A stretch of 64,000 nt of DNA. Source: Pseudomonas sp. ACM7 (GTDB taxonomy: Bacteria; Pseudomonadota; Gammaproteobacteria; Pseudomonadales; Pseudomonadaceae). This document shows, one piece after another, positions 63,161-64,000 of this stretch. The notes beneath the pieces were generated by a model. That model did no database searches and was not told the DNA's origin. It worked only from the letters and a program-made list of their open reading frames with translations. The stretch is taken from assembly GCF_004136015.1 (NCBI RefSeq), contig NZ_CP024866.1, positions 6,010,244-6,074,243 of the forward strand. Direction: 5' to 3'. Positions within the stretch are counted from its first letter, which is position 1. Every line of letters starts with the position of its first letter. The position numbers were made by a program, and so were the translations under genes.

Positions 63161-64000
63161 CCTGCGACCGGCGTACGCATGGTGACGAACTCTTCGGCGG
63201 CAGTCGGGTGCACGCCGATGGTCTCATCGAAATCGCGCTTGGTGGCACCCGCTTTCAAGGCGATCGCCAAGCCCTGCACAATTTCCCCAGCCTCCGGACC
63301 GACCATGTGGCAGCCCAGAACCTTGTCGGTCTTGGCGTCCACCACCAGTTTCATCAGGGTGCGCTCCTGGCATTCGGTCAGGGCCAGCTTCATGGGCCGG
63401 AAGCGGCTTTCGAAGATCACCACATCGTGACCGGCCTCCCGGGCCTCTTCCTCGGTGAAACCGACCGTGCCGATGTTCGGCAAGCTGAATACCGCGGTCG
63501 GGATCATCTTGTAATCGACCGGGCGATACTGCTCAGGCTTGAACAAACGTCGCGCCACGGCCATGCCTTCCGCCAACGCCACCGGCGTCAGCTGAACCCG
63601 ACCGATCACATCGCCAAGCGCCAGGATCGACGGCTCAGCAGTCTGATACTGCTCGTCGACCTCGACGAAACCTTTCTTGTCGAGTTTGACGCCGGTGTTT
63701 TCCAGCCCAAGATTGTCGAGCATCGGACGTCGACCGGTGGCGTAGAACACACAATCCGCTTCAAGCTCACGGCCGTCCTTGAGGGTCACCTTCAGGCTGC
63801 CATCGGCCTGCTTGTCGATACGCTCGATGTCGGCGTTGAATTGCAGGTCCATGCCGCGCCTGGTCAGTTCTTCCTGCAAGTGTTTGCGCACCGCACCGTC
63901 GAAGCCGCGCAGGAACAGCTCACCGCGATACAGCAACGTGGTCTCGGCACCCAGACCGTGGAAGATCCCGGCGAATTCGACGGCGATGTAACCACCGCCT
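63157..64000 (-). CDS. gor: Glutathione reductase (5' part cut by window edge)
   Basis: About 281 C-terminal residues of a pyridine nucleotide-disulphide oxidoreductase. The visible part starts in the NADPH-binding domain ([26 protein letters not shown]), runs through ATGRRP and the FAD-contact [17 protein letters not shown], and ends in the dimerisation domain with the active-site base His in [13 protein letters not shown]. The N-terminal FAD domain with the redox cysteine pair is outside the window. It reduces GSSG with [16 protein letters not shown] and the length from the His to the end fit Gor better than lipoamide dehydrogenase or mercuric reductase. Confidence 0.9.
   Translation of the reverse strand, partial: GGGYIAVEFAGIFHGLGAETTLLYRGELFLRGFDGAVRKHLQEELTRRGMDLQFNADIERIDKQADGSLKVTLKDGRELEADCVFYATGRRPMLDNLGLENTGVKLDKKGFVEVDEQYQTAEPSILALGDVIGRVQLTPVALAEGMAVARRLFKPEQYRPVDYKMIPTAVFSLPNIGTVGFTEEEAREAGHDVVIFESRFRPMKLALTECQERTLMKLVVDAKTDKVLGCHMVGPEAGEIVQGLAIALKAGATKRDFDETIGVHPTAAEEFVTMRTPVAG

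Overview
This window is a chromosomal segment of a fluorescent Pseudomonas, most likely of the P. fluorescens group. The evidence is the combination of a PvdQ-type acylase beside a PA2384-like regulator, a complete 2-ketogluconate operon (ptxS, kguE, kguK, kguT, kguD) with PtxS operators, an MvaT-family silencer, aruH, hpd, ahpCF, and many inverted REP pairs built on GTGGGAGCGGGCTTGCTCG. Most genes sit in high-GC housekeeping or metabolic context. No tRNA, rRNA, CRISPR array or insertion sequence was seen. The window cuts the 3' part of pvdQ at its left edge and the 5' part of gor at its right edge.

Layout. 1-3.1 kb: pvdQ (partial), a divergent Fur-like PA2384 homologue, and two tiny envelope proteins. 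3.3-10.4 kb: a compact five-gene block on the + strand with an MdfA-like exporter, a LuxE-like acyl-adenylating enzyme, an 800-residue fusion of a LuxC acyl-CoA reductase with a second LuxE/PaaK-like domain, a third PaaK-like adenylating enzyme, and a double GNAT-like protein. There is no luciferase. This looks like an undescribed acid-reducing biosynthetic cluster with its own exporter. 10.4-22.2 kb: LysR/aldo-keto reductase pair, an unknown protein with an overlapping leader ORF, a chemoreceptor, DUF411/YqaA pair, hydrolase and dehydrogenase, methyltransferase, a TPR/ECF sigma/anti-sigma unit, and pncA.

22.4-29.8 kb: an RstAB-like two-component system divergent from a two-gene RND efflux system lacking its outer-membrane component, then a DUF1345 protein. 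29.8-36.3 kb: an A/T-richer accessory block of a small unknown protein, a pertactin-type autotransporter, and two related proteins with repeated beta-sandwich-like units, one of them split by an apparent frameshift. 36.4-41.8 kb: the ptxS-kgu module, with two perfect copies of the PtxS palindrome. A REP pair has become the 3' end of kguK.

41.9-51.5 kb: aruH with a chemoreceptor, a CdaR/glycerate kinase/MFS set for glycerate or sugar-diacid use, an aldo-keto reductase and RarD. 51.6-64 kb: hpd, a DMT exporter with divergent LysR, a CSS-EAL phosphodiesterase, an MvaT-family protein, gloA, ahpF and ahpC, a tyrosine recombinase divergent from a KfrA-like coiled-coil DNA-binding protein, and gor. 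Redox defence (gloA, ahpCF, gor) is concentrated at the right end. Three distinct intergenic repeat families are present: nine REP pairs, three copies of a roughly 150-170 bp two-armed repeat, and one perfect 31-bp-armed palindrome.
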